DNA of 64,000 bases. Source: Pseudomonas sp. GV071. GTDB taxonomy: Bacteria > Pseudomonadota > Gammaproteobacteria > Pseudomonadales > Pseudomonadaceae. Positions 1 to 8,561 of this stretch are shown here, piece after piece (within the stretch, counting starts at the first letter, position 1; the number at the start of each line of letters is the position of its first letter). The position numbers were made by a program, and so were the translations under genes. The notes below the pieces were generated by a model. It did no database searches. It was not told the DNA's origin and saw nothing but the letters and a program-made list of their open reading frames with translations. The stretch is taken from the NCBI RefSeq assembly GCF_003050835.1, contig NZ_QAOJ01000002.1, positions 248,001-312,000 on the forward strand, written 5' to 3'.

Positions 1-50
1 TCAGCCAGAAGCAACTGGTGCGTGGCCTGTCTTTTGGTGCCGTGAAATGA
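1..50 (+). CDS. mtlG: Polyol ABC transporter permease MtlG, C-terminal end only
   Basis: Only the last 15 codons lie in the window, in the frame starting at base 3 and ending with TGA at 48-50. The tail reads SQKQLVRGLSFGAVK, which matches the typical end of MalG-type permeases of sugar and polyol ABC importers. The next gene is the matching ATPase, 27 bases downstream on the same strand, so this should be the inner-membrane permease of the mannitol importer. The identification rests on this short tail and on the neighbours. Confidence 0.7.
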   Translation, partial: SQKQLVRGLSFGAVK

Positions 51-77
51 CCGGCCGCGTATTCAAGGAGTGCTCCC

Positions 78-1187
78 ATGGCTGATCTCAGCATTCGCAA
101 TTTGCAGAAAGGCTTCGATGGCCACGCCATCATTCAGGGCATTGACCTGGATGTGCGCGACCGCGAATTCGTGGTGTTCGTTGGCCCGTCGGGCTGCGGC
201 AAATCCACCCTGCTGCGCCTGATCGCCGGCCTGGAAGAAGTCACCAGCGGCACCATCGCCCTGGATGGCAAGGACATCACCGACCTGGCGCCGGCCAAGC
301 GCGACCTGGCCATGGTGTTCCAGACCTACGCGCTGTACCCGCACATGACCGTACGCAAAAACCTGTCGTTTGCCCTCGACCTGGCGCGGGTCGACAAGGA
401 CACGGTGAAGGCCAAGGTCGACAACGCCGCGCGCATTCTCGAACTGGAGCGCCTGCTGGAGCGCAAGCCCAAGCAGCTCTCCGGTGGCCAGCGTCAGCGG
501 GTGGCGATTGGTCGGGCGATTGTGCGCAACCCGAAGATCTTTCTCTTCGATGAACCGCTGTCCAACCTCGACGCCGCCTTGCGCGTGCAGACCCGCCTGG
601 AACTGGCGCGTCTGCATAAAGAGCTGAAGGCGACGATGATTTACGTCACCCACGACCAAGTCGAAGCCATGACCCTGGCCGATAAGGTGGTGGTGCTCAA
701 CGGCGGGCGTGTCGAGCAGGTGGGTTCGCCGCTGGAGCTGTACAACCACCCGGCCAACCTGTTTGTCGCCGGCTTTCTCGGCACGCCGAAGATGGGCTTT
801 TTGCGCGGCACGGTGGGCGGTGTGGATGGCAGCAGCTGCGAAGTCCAGCTCGATGCCGGCGCCAACCTGCACTTGCCGCGGGTAGCCTGCGGGCAGACGC
901 CGGGCGCCAGCGTGACCCTCGGCGTGCGCCCGGAGCATTTCAATATCGTGCCGGCCGGCGAAGGCCAATTGCAGGTGATCGCCGATGTCAGCGAACGGCT
1001 GGGCAGCGACACCTATTGCCACGTGCGTACCGCCTCCGGCGAGAACCTGACCATCCGCGTGCGCGGCGACTTCGCCCCGGCCTATGGCCAGCCGCTGGAG
1101 CTGGCCTTCGACACCGCCCATTGCCACCTCTTCGATGCCGCAGGCGTTGCCATTGATAAACGCAGCGCTGCCGAGCAGGCCGCGTAA
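78..1187 (+). CDS. mtlK: Mannitol/polyol ABC transporter ATP-binding protein MtlK
   Basis: This 369-residue ATPase energises import of mannitol and related polyols. Walker A (GPSGCGKST) lies near residues 36-44, the signature LSGGQRQR near 134, Walker B with DEPLSNLD near 159 and the switch histidine in VTHDQVEAM near 192. The C-terminal third has the MalK-type regulatory beta domain, including LGVRPEHF. The start at 78 follows an AAGGAG ribosome site eight bases upstream. It lies between the mtlG tail and mannitol dehydrogenase with short gaps, so it is part of one operon. Family: CUT1 MalK/UgpC/SmoK. The exact polyol range cannot be read from the sequence. Confidence 0.93.
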   Translation: MADLSIRNLQKGFDGHAIIQGIDLDVRDREFVVFVGPSGCGKSTLLRLIAGLEEVTSGTIALDGKDITDLAPAKRDLAMVFQTYALYPHMTVRKNLSFALDLARVDKDTVKAKVDNAARILELERLLERKPKQLSGGQRQRVAIGRAIVRNPKIFLFDEPLSNLDAALRVQTRLELARLHKELKATMIYVTHDQVEAMTLADKVVVLNGGRVEQVGSPLELYNHPANLFVAGFLGTPKMGFLRGTVGGVDGSSCEVQLDAGANLHLPRVACGQTPGASVTLGVRPEHFNIVPAGEGQLQVIADVSERLGSDTYCHVRTASGENLTIRVRGDFAPAYGQPLELAFDTAHCHLFDAAGVAIDKRSAAEQAA

Positions 1188-1196
1188 GGATTTTTT

Positions 1197-2702
1197 ATGA
1201 AGCTCAACCGCTCCAACCTGACCCGCCTGGTGCCCTATATCGCTCTGCCCGCCTATGACCTCGGCGCACGAACGCAAGGCATTGCCCACATCGGCGTCGG
1301 CGGTTTTCACCGCGCCCACCAGGCGATCTACACCGAAGCCTTGCAGAACCAGGGCAAGGATCTGGACTGGGGCATCTGCGGCGTCGGCCTGCGCAGCGAA
1401 GACCGCGCGATGCGCGATGCCCTGGCCAGCCAGGACTACCTGTATACCCAGGTGGAACTGGGCGACACGCCGGATCTGGAAGTGCGCATCGTCGGCGTGA
1501 TCGGCGCGATGCTGCTGGCCGAAGACTCGGCCCAGGCGCTGATCGACAAACTGGCCGAGCCGGCGATTCGCATCGTGTCGTTGACCATTACCGAAGGCGG
1601 CTACTGCATCGATGACGCCAGCGGCGAATTCCTCGCCGAGCTGCCGGCCATCCAGCACGACCTGGCCAACCCGCAGGCGCCAAAAACCGTGTTCGGTTTT
1701 CTGTGTGCCGCCCTGGCCAAACGCCGCGCCGCTGGCACGGCGGCGTTTACCCTGATGTCGTGCGATAACCTGCCGCACAACGGCGCGGTGACCCGCAAGG
1801 CGCTGCTCAGCTATGCGCGCCTGGCCGATGCCGACCTGGCGCTGTGGATCGAAGACAACGTCAGCTTTCCCAATGCCATGGTCGACCGCATTACGCCAAT
1901 GACCAGTGACGCCCACCGCCAGCAATTGGCCCGCGAGCATGGCGTCGACGATGCCTGGCCAGTGGTGTGCGAGCCGTTCCTGCAATGGGTGCTGGAAGAC
2001 AAGTTCGTCAACGGCCGCCCGGCCTGGGAAGAGGTCGGCGTGCAGTTCACCGACGACGTGTCGCCCTATGAAGAGATGAAGATCAAGCTGCTCAACGGCA
2101 GCCACCTGGCCCTGACCTACCTGGGTTTTCTCAAGGGCTACCGCTTTGTGCACGAGACCATGAACGACGAGCTGTTCCGCCGGTATGTACGGCGTTTTAT
2201 GGACCTCGACGTGACCCCGCAGCTGGCACCGGTGCCGGGCATCGACCTGACCGATTACAAAGACACCCTGATTGAGCGCTTCTCCAACCAGGCGATTGCC
2301 GACCAGCTGGAGCGGGTGTGCTCGGACGGCTCGTCAAAATTCCCCAAATTCATCGTGCCGACCCTGAACCGCTTGATTGCCGATGGCGCCGAACTGGATC
2401 GCGCGGCATTGGTGGTGGCGGCCTGGGCGTTGTATCTGGATGGCGTAGATGAGCAGGGCACCCCCTACCGTATTCCCGATCCGCGGGCGGAGTGGGCGCA
2501 GAGTCTGGTGGCCGACCAAGCCAGCCTGACGGCCCGTTTGCTTGGCGCCGAGCTGGTGTTCGGTCCGGCAATTCCAGCCTCTGCCGCCTTTGTCGCCGCG
2601 TTCGAGCGCCAGCTGCATAACCTGCGCACCCTGGGCGTGAGCGGCACCCTGCAGGCGCTGCTGGACGGCGGCCGTGCCGATTTGCTGCAACAGCATCGCT
2701 GA
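1197..2702 (+). CDS. mtlD: Mannitol 2-dehydrogenase MtlD
   Basis: This is a 501-residue long-chain polyol dehydrogenase that oxidises D-mannitol to D-fructose with NAD+, and in P. fluorescens also D-arabitol and D-glucitol. A Rossmann nucleotide-binding segment (HIGVGGFHRAHQ) is near residue 26. The active-site block KIKLLNGSH carries the catalytic Lys, Asn and His known from the P. fluorescens enzyme. Length is close to the characterised 493-residue protein. An AAGGA ribosome site precedes the ATG, and the gap from mtlK is nine bases. The product D-fructose is the substrate of the kinase encoded by mtlZ in the same operon. Confidence 0.95.
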   Translation: MKLNRSNLTRLVPYIALPAYDLGARTQGIAHIGVGGFHRAHQAIYTEALQNQGKDLDWGICGVGLRSEDRAMRDALASQDYLYTQVELGDTPDLEVRIVGVIGAMLLAEDSAQALIDKLAEPAIRIVSLTITEGGYCIDDASGEFLAELPAIQHDLANPQAPKTVFGFLCAALAKRRAAGTAAFTLMSCDNLPHNGAVTRKALLSYARLADADLALWIEDNVSFPNAMVDRITPMTSDAHRQQLAREHGVDDAWPVVCEPFLQWVLEDKFVNGRPAWEEVGVQFTDDVSPYEEMKIKLLNGSHLALTYLGFLKGYRFVHETMNDELFRRYVRRFMDLDVTPQLAPVPGIDLTDYKDTLIERFSNQAIADQLERVCSDGSSKFPKFIVPTLNRLIADGAELDRAALVVAAWALYLDGVDEQGTPYRIPDPRAEWAQSLVADQASLTARLLGAELVFGPAIPASAAFVAAFERQLHNLRTLGVSGTLQALLDGGRADLLQQHR

Positions 2703-2711
2703 GGTTTTGTG

Positions 2712-4187
2712 ATGGGTTTTTACCTCGGTATCGACTGCGGTACCCAGGGCACCAAAGCCCTGGTGCTCGACGCTGTCAGTGGGCAGGTGCTGGGCGCCGG
2801 TGGCGCACCGCATCGGCTGATCAGCGGGCCTAACGGCCACCGTGAGCAGCACCCGGCAGACTGGCTAAACGCGTTTGAACAGGCCATTCACGCCGCGCTG
2901 GCCGAGGCGGGCATCAGCGGCCAGGAGATTGTCGGCATCGGCGTTTCCGGCCAGCAACACGGACTGGTGCTACTTGATGCTCAGGGCCAGGTGCTGCGCC
3001 CGGCCAAGCTCTGGTGCGACACCGAGTCGGCCGCCGAAAACCAGCGCCTGCTCGATTACCTGGGTGGCGAACAAGGCTCGCTGGCGCGCCTGGGCGTGGC
3101 TATCGCGCCGGGGTACACAGTCTCGAAACTGCTGTGGACCAAGGAGCAGCATCCGGCTATTTACAGCCGCATTGCCCATATCCTGCTGCCCCACGACTAC
3201 CTGAATTTCTGGCTCACCGGCCGCTACTGCAGCGAGTACGGCGACGCCTCCGGCACTGGCTATTTCAATGTGCGAACCCGCGAGTGGGACCATGAACTGC
3301 TGCGCCATATCGACCCCAGCGGACGCCTTAACGATGCGCTACCAAGCCTGATTGGCGCGGATGAAAGCGTCGGCACCCTGCTGCCGGATGTGGCGCGGCG
3401 CCTGGGCCTGAACCCGCAGGCGCGGGTGGCCAGCGGCGGCGGCGACAACATGATGGGTGCAATCGGCACCGGCAATATCAGCCCCGGCGCCATCACCATG
3501 AGCCTGGGCACCTCCGGCACGCTGTACGCCTATGCCGAGCAGCCGCAGGTGAGCCCGCATGGGGCGGTGGCGACCTTCTGTTCCTCGTCCGGCGGCTGGC
3601 TGCCGCTGATCTGCACCATGAACCTGACCAACGCCACCGGCGCCATCCAACAGTTGCTGGAGCTCGACCTGGCCAGCTTCGGGACGTTGGTGACGCAAGC
3701 TCCGATTGGCGCCGAAGGGGTGTTGATGCTGCCGTTCCTCAATGGCGAGCGGGTGCCGGCGCTGCCCCAGGCCAGTGCCAGCCTGTTGGGGCTGACCAGC
3801 GATAACCTGACCCGCGCCAACCTCTGCCGTGCGGTGCTGGAGGGCGTGTGTTTCGGCCTGCGTTATGGCCTCGACCTGCTGCGCGCCAGCGGCCTCGAAA
3901 GCCGCGAGATCCGCTTGATCGGCGGCGCGGCAAAAAGCTCGGTGTGGCGGCAGATCGTCGCCGATATCATGGCCACCCCGCTGGTGTGCCCGCAGCACAC
4001 TGAGGCGGCCGCATTGGGCGCGGCGATTCAGGCGGCGTGGAGCGACGGCGAAGGCAGTCTGGACGCGTTGTGCCATCGCTGCGTAAGCCTCGATACGCGC
4101 ACCGTGACCACACCCGACCCAGCCGCCAGCGCCGCGTACGAGCCGGTGTACCAAAGTTACCGGCAGCAGGTCATGCAGCTGCAATAA
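2712..4187 (+). CDS. mtlY: Xylulokinase of the polyol operon (FGGY family)
   Basis: This FGGY carbohydrate kinase has an N-terminal phosphate-binding segment YLGIDCGTQGTKA, a SGQQHG motif near residue 78, and a C-terminal nucleotide-binding block with LIGGAAKSSVWRQ. It should phosphorylate D-xylulose, the product of D-arabitol oxidation, to xylulose 5-phosphate. It follows mtlD by nine bases. A GTG one codon upstream could also start translation, but the GAGG at 2701 is better spaced for the ATG at 2712. The operon position matches mtlY of P. fluorescens. About 491 residues is normal for xylulokinases. Confidence 0.93.
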   Translation: MGFYLGIDCGTQGTKALVLDAVSGQVLGAGGAPHRLISGPNGHREQHPADWLNAFEQAIHAALAEAGISGQEIVGIGVSGQQHGLVLLDAQGQVLRPAKLWCDTESAAENQRLLDYLGGEQGSLARLGVAIAPGYTVSKLLWTKEQHPAIYSRIAHILLPHDYLNFWLTGRYCSEYGDASGTGYFNVRTREWDHELLRHIDPSGRLNDALPSLIGADESVGTLLPDVARRLGLNPQARVASGGGDNMMGAIGTGNISPGAITMSLGTSGTLYAYAEQPQVSPHGAVATFCSSSGGWLPLICTMNLTNATGAIQQLLELDLASFGTLVTQAPIGAEGVLMLPFLNGERVPALPQASASLLGLTSDNLTRANLCRAVLEGVCFGLRYGLDLLRASGLESREIRLIGGAAKSSVWRQIVADIMATPLVCPQHTEAAALGAAIQAAWSDGEGSLDALCHRCVSLDTRTVTTPDPAASAAYEPVYQSYRQQVMQLQ

Positions 4188-4224
4188 GCTATCCCCACCT
4201 ATTTATGCGTTTCAGGAGTTCCCC

Positions 4225-5163
4225 ATGTACCTGGTTTGCGGCGAAGCGTTGTTCGACTTTTTCACCCAGGCCGCCGGCGGGCGCAGCAGCGAGCTTGAGT
4301 ACAAAGCCATCGCCGGCGGCTCACCATTCAACGTGGCAGTGGGCTTGCGCCGGCTGGGCGTGGAGTCGGCGCTGTTTGGCGGGCTGTCCACCGATTTTCT
4401 CGGTGAGCGCCTACGGCGGGTGCTGGTCGAGGAAGGCGTGAGCGAGCAGTTTCTGGTGGCGTTCGATGCGCCATCGACCATGGCCATGGTGGCACTGGAT
4501 GCCAACGGCCACCCGCGCTATTCCTTCCGTGGCGAGGGCTGCGCCGACCGTGCGTTGCGCACTGAACACCTGCCGGCGTTGGGCGCGGAGGTGCGCGGCC
4601 TGCACGTGGGTTCGTTCTCGCTGGTGGTACAGCCGATTGGCGACACCTTGCTGGAACTGGTACGCCGCGAGACGGGCAAACGGTTGATCAGCCTTGACCC
4701 CAATGTGCGCCTCAACCCGCAGCCCGATGTCGAGCTATGGCGCACGCGGGTGGAAGAGTTGGCGCAGTTGGCGGACCTGATCAAGGTCAGCGATGAAGAC
4801 CTGCAGCTGCTCTATCCGCAGACGGCGCCGGAACAGATCATCGAGCGTTGGCTGGGTGGGCGTTGCCAGCTGGTGCTGATGACGCGCGGCGCCGGTGGCG
4901 CCACGGCATTCAGTCGCCAGCACGGCAGCTTCGGCGTGCCGGCCCGGCCGGTGCAGGTAAAAGACACCGTGGGCGCGGGCGATACCTTTCAGGCGGCGTT
5001 GCTGGCCTGGCTGACCCGGGCGGAACTGGATAGCCCGCACGGGGTGGCCAGCTTGAGTCGGGAGGAGATTGAAAGCCTGCTCACCTACGCCGTGGCAGCC
5101 GCCGCCGTGACCTGCTCGCGCACCGGGCCGGATCTGCCCCATCAGCACGACGTGGTGGTGTAA
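4225..5163 (+). CDS. mtlZ: Fructokinase of the polyol operon (PfkB family)
   Basis: This 312-residue PfkB/ribokinase-fold kinase is predicted to convert D-fructose to fructose 6-phosphate. It shows the N-terminal GG-containing substrate segment (AIAGGSPFNVAVG near residue 31) and the C-terminal catalytic signature DTVGAGDTFQAALL, whose Asp is the base. A CAGGAG ribosome site precedes the ATG. It is the last gene of the mtl run; the next gene is convergent and ends 37 bases away. I see no strong intrinsic terminator in the 37-base gap. Confidence 0.93.
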   Translation: MYLVCGEALFDFFTQAAGGRSSELEYKAIAGGSPFNVAVGLRRLGVESALFGGLSTDFLGERLRRVLVEEGVSEQFLVAFDAPSTMAMVALDANGHPRYSFRGEGCADRALRTEHLPALGAEVRGLHVGSFSLVVQPIGDTLLELVRRETGKRLISLDPNVRLNPQPDVELWRTRVEELAQLADLIKVSDEDLQLLYPQTAPEQIIERWLGGRCQLVLMTRGAGGATAFSRQHGSFGVPARPVQVKDTVGAGDTFQAALLAWLTRAELDSPHGVASLSREEIESLLTYAVAAAAVTCSRTGPDLPHQHDVVV

Positions 5164-5200
5164 CCCCCCTCAACGCAGCGCGGCAGGCCACCGTCCAGGC

Positions 5201-6127
5201 TCAGGTGAAGTTGTACCGCACCAGATGAAAGAACACCGGCGCGGCAAAACACACCGAGTCCAGGCGGTCGAGCATGCCGCCGTGGCCTTCGATCATATGG
5301 CCCCAATCTTTCACCCCACGGTCACGCTTGATGGCCGACATCACCAGCCCGCCGATAAAGCCCATTAGGCAAATCACGAAGGCCAGGGCCAACGCGCCGA
5401 GAAAACTGAACGGCGTCATCCAGAACAGCGCGCCCCCCAGTAGCGTCGCCGACACCACGCCGCCAATCAGGCCTTCCAGGGTTTTGGAGGGCGACAGATT
5501 GGGCGCCACTTTTGTTTTGCCCAGCAGCTTGCCCCAGATGTATTGCAGTACGTCCGAGGACTGCACCACCAGCACCAGGAAAGCGATCAGCAGCAGGTTG
5601 CGGCCTTCATAACCGGCGATATGCAGGGTCAGCAGCGCCGGTACATGGGAGATGCTGAATACGCAGATCATCAATCCCCATTGCACCTTGGCCGTGCGTT
5701 CGAGGAAGCGCGTGGTGTCACCGCCAATCGAGGCCAGGAACGGCATCAGCAGGAACACGTACACCGGGATAAAGATGCTGAACAGCCCGTACCACTCGGT
5801 ATAGACCAGGAAGTACTGGAACGGCAGCACGCAGTAGAACGCCGCCACAAGCGCCGGGTAGTCGCCCATGCGCGTCTGCGTCAGGGTGATGAATTCGCGC
5901 AGGGCGAAGAACGACAGCATAAAGAACAGCACCAGCACGCCGGCTTTGCCGAAAAAGAACGCGACGCCAAGAATCGCCACCATCACCCACCAGGCGTTGA
6001 TCCGCGCGTTGAGGTTTTCGATGACCGGGGTGGCGCCTTTCTTCCATTTCAGGATCTGCCCCACCAAGGACGCCAGGGCCAGAAACAGCCCGACGGCGAT
6101 AAATACATTCAGGGTTTGCCGATCCAT
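5201..6127 (-). CDS. CdsA-family phosphatidate cytidylyltransferase (YnbB-like)
   Basis: This 308-residue polytopic membrane protein should activate phosphatidate with CTP to CDP-diacylglycerol. The complete CdsA signature is present near the C-terminus: SAIKRDRGVKD followed by HGGMLDRLD. It begins two bases after the acyltransferase stop and ends a six-gene minus-strand operon. Its neighbours, a CDP-alcohol transferase, a hydrolase-methyltransferase and a PAP2-phosphatase fusion, match E. coli YnbA, YnbC and YnbD. It is therefore read as the YnbB-type paralogue rather than the housekeeping cdsA, which normally sits in the dxr/rseP region. I recall reports that E. coli YnbB can support synthesis of the membrane-integration glycolipid MPIase; whether that applies here is unknown. 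Confidence 0.9.
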   Translation of the reverse strand: MDRQTLNVFIAVGLFLALASLVGQILKWKKGATPVIENLNARINAWWVMVAILGVAFFFGKAGVLVLFFMLSFFALREFITLTQTRMGDYPALVAAFYCVLPFQYFLVYTEWYGLFSIFIPVYVFLLMPFLASIGGDTTRFLERTAKVQWGLMICVFSISHVPALLTLHIAGYEGRNLLLIAFLVLVVQSSDVLQYIWGKLLGKTKVAPNLSPSKTLEGLIGGVVSATLLGGALFWMTPFSFLGALALAFVICLMGFIGGLVMSAIKRDRGVKDWGHMIEGHGGMLDRLDSVCFAAPVFFHLVRYNFT

Positions 6128-6128
6128 C

Positions 6129-6773
6129 TCAGGCCTCCTCAGGCGTCAGGGCCAGCAATGCCTCACGGCTGCGGGAGAGAAAGTCTGCCTTGGCTTCACC
6201 CTCCAGCAACTGCAGGGGCGTGCCGAAGGTCAGGGTGCACAGCAAGGGCAAAGGCAGCGTACGGCCCTTGGGCATCACGCGCTTGAGGTTGTCGATCCAC
6301 ACCGGCACCAGCTCCACATCCGGGCAACGGCTGGCCAGGTGGAACAGGCCGCTTTTGAACGGCAGCAGGCCGTCTTCAAGGTTACGGGTGCCCTCGGGAA
6401 ACAGAATCAGCGACTCGCCGCCCTCCAGCACCGCGCCCATCTGGTCGATGGGGTTGGGGTCCTCGGCGGTGGGCGCTCGGGCGATCAGCACGCCGCGAAA
6501 GACCTTGTTGATCAGAAAGCTGCGCACACCACCCTTGCCCCAGTAATCGGCCCCGGCCACTGGCCGGGTGCTGCCGCGCATATGGCTGGGCAGCGACGAC
6601 CACAGCAACACGAAGTCGCCATGGCTGTTGTGATTGGCAAAGTAGACCCGCGGTTTCGGATCCGGCGCGCAGCCAACCCACAGCGCGCGTGCGCCGGTGA
6701 CAGCGGCCGCAAAGCCAATGATCAGGCGGGCGACAAAGGCGCCGCGCCAGCTGTAATCCGATACATGTGACAT
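6129..6773 (-). CDS. 1-acyl-glycerol-3-phosphate acyltransferase (PlsC family)
   Basis: This 214-residue acyltransferase probably converts lysophosphatidate to phosphatidate at the inner membrane. It has an N-terminal hydrophobic segment (residues 13-33), the catalytic HX4D motif at His48-Asp53 (in NHNSHGDF) and the acceptor-binding motif FPEGTRN at 124-130. The chosen ATG has GAGGA six bases upstream; an ATG six codons earlier lacks such a site and would run close to the preceding stop. It is placed between the small membrane protein and the CdsA paralogue, so its product can be passed directly to the next enzyme. As I recall, E. coli ynbABCD has no acyltransferase gene of this kind, so this is an expansion of the cluster. 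Confidence 0.88.
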   Translation of the reverse strand: MSHVSDYSWRGAFVARLIIGFAAAVTGARALWVGCAPDPKPRVYFANHNSHGDFVLLWSSLPSHMRGSTRPVAGADYWGKGGVRSFLINKVFRGVLIARAPTAEDPNPIDQMGAVLEGGESLILFPEGTRNLEDGLLPFKSGLFHLASRCPDVELVPVWIDNLKRVMPKGRTLPLPLLCTLTFGTPLQLLEGEAKADFLSRSREALLALTPEEA

Positions 6774-6783
6774 AGGGCGTCCT

Positions 6784-7218
6784 CTAGGCAAACGCGCCAG
6801 CCGCTACAGCGGCCACCGCCAACAGAAGTTGTACAGCGAACGCCAGGCCCTGCTTGCGCAGCAGACCCAGGGCGCCCTTGCAGCGCAAGGTCCAGTCGCG
6901 TCCGACATTGGCGGCCGGCATCAGGCCCAGGCCGAGCAGGCCGTCGTCCAGTTGCGCGGTGGCTGCGTCCAGGTCATCGGCGTCGGCCAGGCGAGCAAAC
7001 AGCGCCGCATCGAAGGCCACGCGCATGGCCCAGTATTTTTCCAGCGCGCCGGCCAGCAACGCGAGCATTAGCAATACGGCGACCAGCACCCACTTGTACT
7101 GGAGGGTCAGCAGCAAGGCACTGGCCAGTGCCACCACACTCAGACCTGTGGATAACTGATCCAGCCGCTGCCCCTGTTCGAGCAAGCGGGCACAGCTGAG
7201 CAAACGCAGATCGCTCAT
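6784..7218 (-). CDS. Small membrane protein of unknown function in the lipid operon
   Basis: This 144-residue protein is not recognised as any named family. It has two hydrophobic segments close together (about residues 24-42 and 44-62), a more polar middle rich in Asp and Ala (about 70-110), and a C-terminal hydrophobic stretch (about 124-143). Its start overlaps the stop of the PAP2-phosphatase gene by four bases, and the acyltransferase starts ten bases after its stop, so it is translationally embedded in the operon. A role as a scaffold or lipid-handling subunit is inference from position only. Confidence 0.75.
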   Translation of the reverse strand: MSDLRLLSCARLLEQGQRLDQLSTGLSVVALASALLLTLQYKWVLVAVLLMLALLAGALEKYWAMRVAFDAALFARLADADDLDAATAQLDDGLLGLGLMPAANVGRDWTLRCKGALGLLRKQGLAFAVQLLLAVAAVAAGAFA

Positions 7219-8561
7219 GTCTCTACTCCTACCGCAGCCAGGTTGCGCCGGTGCTCTTCACGCAGCACCACACCAGGCCGGGCCTGACGCAGCAGCGCTT
7301 CGGCCGCCTGCGGGTCGGCCGCACGGCCGGTAGTCAGCAACCAGGCGGCTACCGCTGCGGCGCTGCGCGAATAACCGAGGGCGCAACACACCAGCACCGG
7401 CCCCTGTTGCCGAGCCTGCTCGATGGCCTTGGCTGCGGCCTGCAGCAATTCCGGGCTGGGCGGAAGCAGATCGAGGGTGGGCAGGTTGTGGTAAGCGCAG
7501 CCGGCACTCGTGCACGGCAACTCGGCGCACAGGTCGACAATGGCCCGGATCGGCATGCCGTCGAGTTCGCCTTTGTTGGGAATCCGCCCCAGCCACACGT
7601 CATCCATCACCAGCACTAGCGCCGGCTGGCGTGCGGTCCACAAGCGCGAGTTAACCCACGCGCCGATCAGATAAGGCCCGAACAGAAAGTTCGTCGCCCA
7701 GCTGAGCGCGCCGTCAGCGTGCTTCTGGAAACCGGCGGCGCCCACCAGCAGGTAATTCAATGCCACCAACACCAGCGCAGTGGCCGGCCAGGTCAGCCAC
7801 CAACCCAGGCCCCCAACGCTGACGCCCAGTGCACCGAGCGCCAAACCGCCCAGCCCGTAGTAAAAAGCCAGGCGTCGCCCTTTGGCCTGCGCCTGCCAGC
7901 GCAGGTGCGCCAGCGGGCTGGGGCGATCCAATGGCCAGAGCCAGATACACAGCCAACCCACCAGAATGCCGGTGGGCAAATCGATGAAATGGTGCTGGTA
8001 GGTGGTGAGTACGGACAGGCCGATCAACCCGAACCAGATATGCAGCAACCACCGCAACAACCCCTTGGGCGTGTGAGCGGCGTAGCGTACCCACAGCACG
8101 ATGAGCAGCACGATATGCAGTGAAGGTGCCTGGTTGAAGGGTTTGTCAAAACCCATCAACACCTCAAACATCCAGGCGAAAAAGCCGGTCATTTCCGGGC
8201 GGGCAAAGGTGTAGGTGAGCGGGAACAACAGAAACCCGGCAATGGCCAGAACCTGCGCACTGAGCAAGCGACGGGCATGGATATCCAGCTCGTGCCGGCT
8301 GCTGCACAGCAGCAACGACAGGCCGTAGAGCAGGTCGATGGACCAGTACGGCACGATGGTCCAGGCCCAGAACGGCGTGTGGTGTTCCCAGGCAAATACC
8401 AGGGTGCCGACGTCCGCGCGCTGGCTGGTGAACCAGTTGGCTAAGCTGTAGGTGGCGAAGAACAGCGGCGCCAGAATCAGCAGCCACACCAGCGCCCGGG
8501 GAAAGCGCTGGCGCACGCTCAATTGCGGATGCACGGGCGCCAGGGTGACGGCCTCGCTCAT
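7215..8561 (-). CDS. PAP2 and dual-specificity phosphatase fusion protein (YnbD-like)
   Basis: This 448-residue two-domain membrane protein has about eight hydrophobic segments. The N-terminal part carries a PAP2-like core: RP near residue 121, PSLH at 146-149 and YQHHFIDLP at 188-196, where the histidines and Asp would form the phosphatase site. The C-terminal 130 residues are a dual-specificity phosphatase domain with a CX5R loop at Cys393-Arg399 (CALGYSR). The start ATG overlaps the upstream gene's stop (ATGA at 8558-8561). The architecture matches E. coli YnbD. The likely role is removal of phosphate from a lipid phosphate or from a head-group intermediate; the substrate is not deducible. 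Confidence 0.88.
   Translation of the reverse strand: MSEAVTLAPVHPQLSVRQRFPRALVWLLILAPLFFATYSLANWFTSQRADVGTLVFAWEHHTPFWAWTIVPYWSIDLLYGLSLLLCSSRHELDIHARRLLSAQVLAIAGFLLFPLTYTFARPEMTGFFAWMFEVLMGFDKPFNQAPSLHIVLLIVLWVRYAAHTPKGLLRWLLHIWFGLIGLSVLTTYQHHFIDLPTGILVGWLCIWLWPLDRPSPLAHLRWQAQAKGRRLAFYYGLGGLALGALGVSVGGLGWWLTWPATALVLVALNYLLVGAAGFQKHADGALSWATNFLFGPYLIGAWVNSRLWTARQPALVLVMDDVWLGRIPNKGELDGMPIRAIVDLCAELPCTSAGCAYHNLPTLDLLPPSPELLQAAAKAIEQARQQGPVLVCCALGYSRSAAAVAAWLLTTGRAADPQAAEALLRQARPGVVLREEHRRNLAAVGVET

Noticed and set aside
63..2153. 696-codon open frame on the minus strand
   Set aside because: It lies antisense to mtlK and mtlD, which have full catalytic motifs. Its translation is rich in His, Gln, Arg and Gly, as expected from the opposite strand of GC-rich genes.
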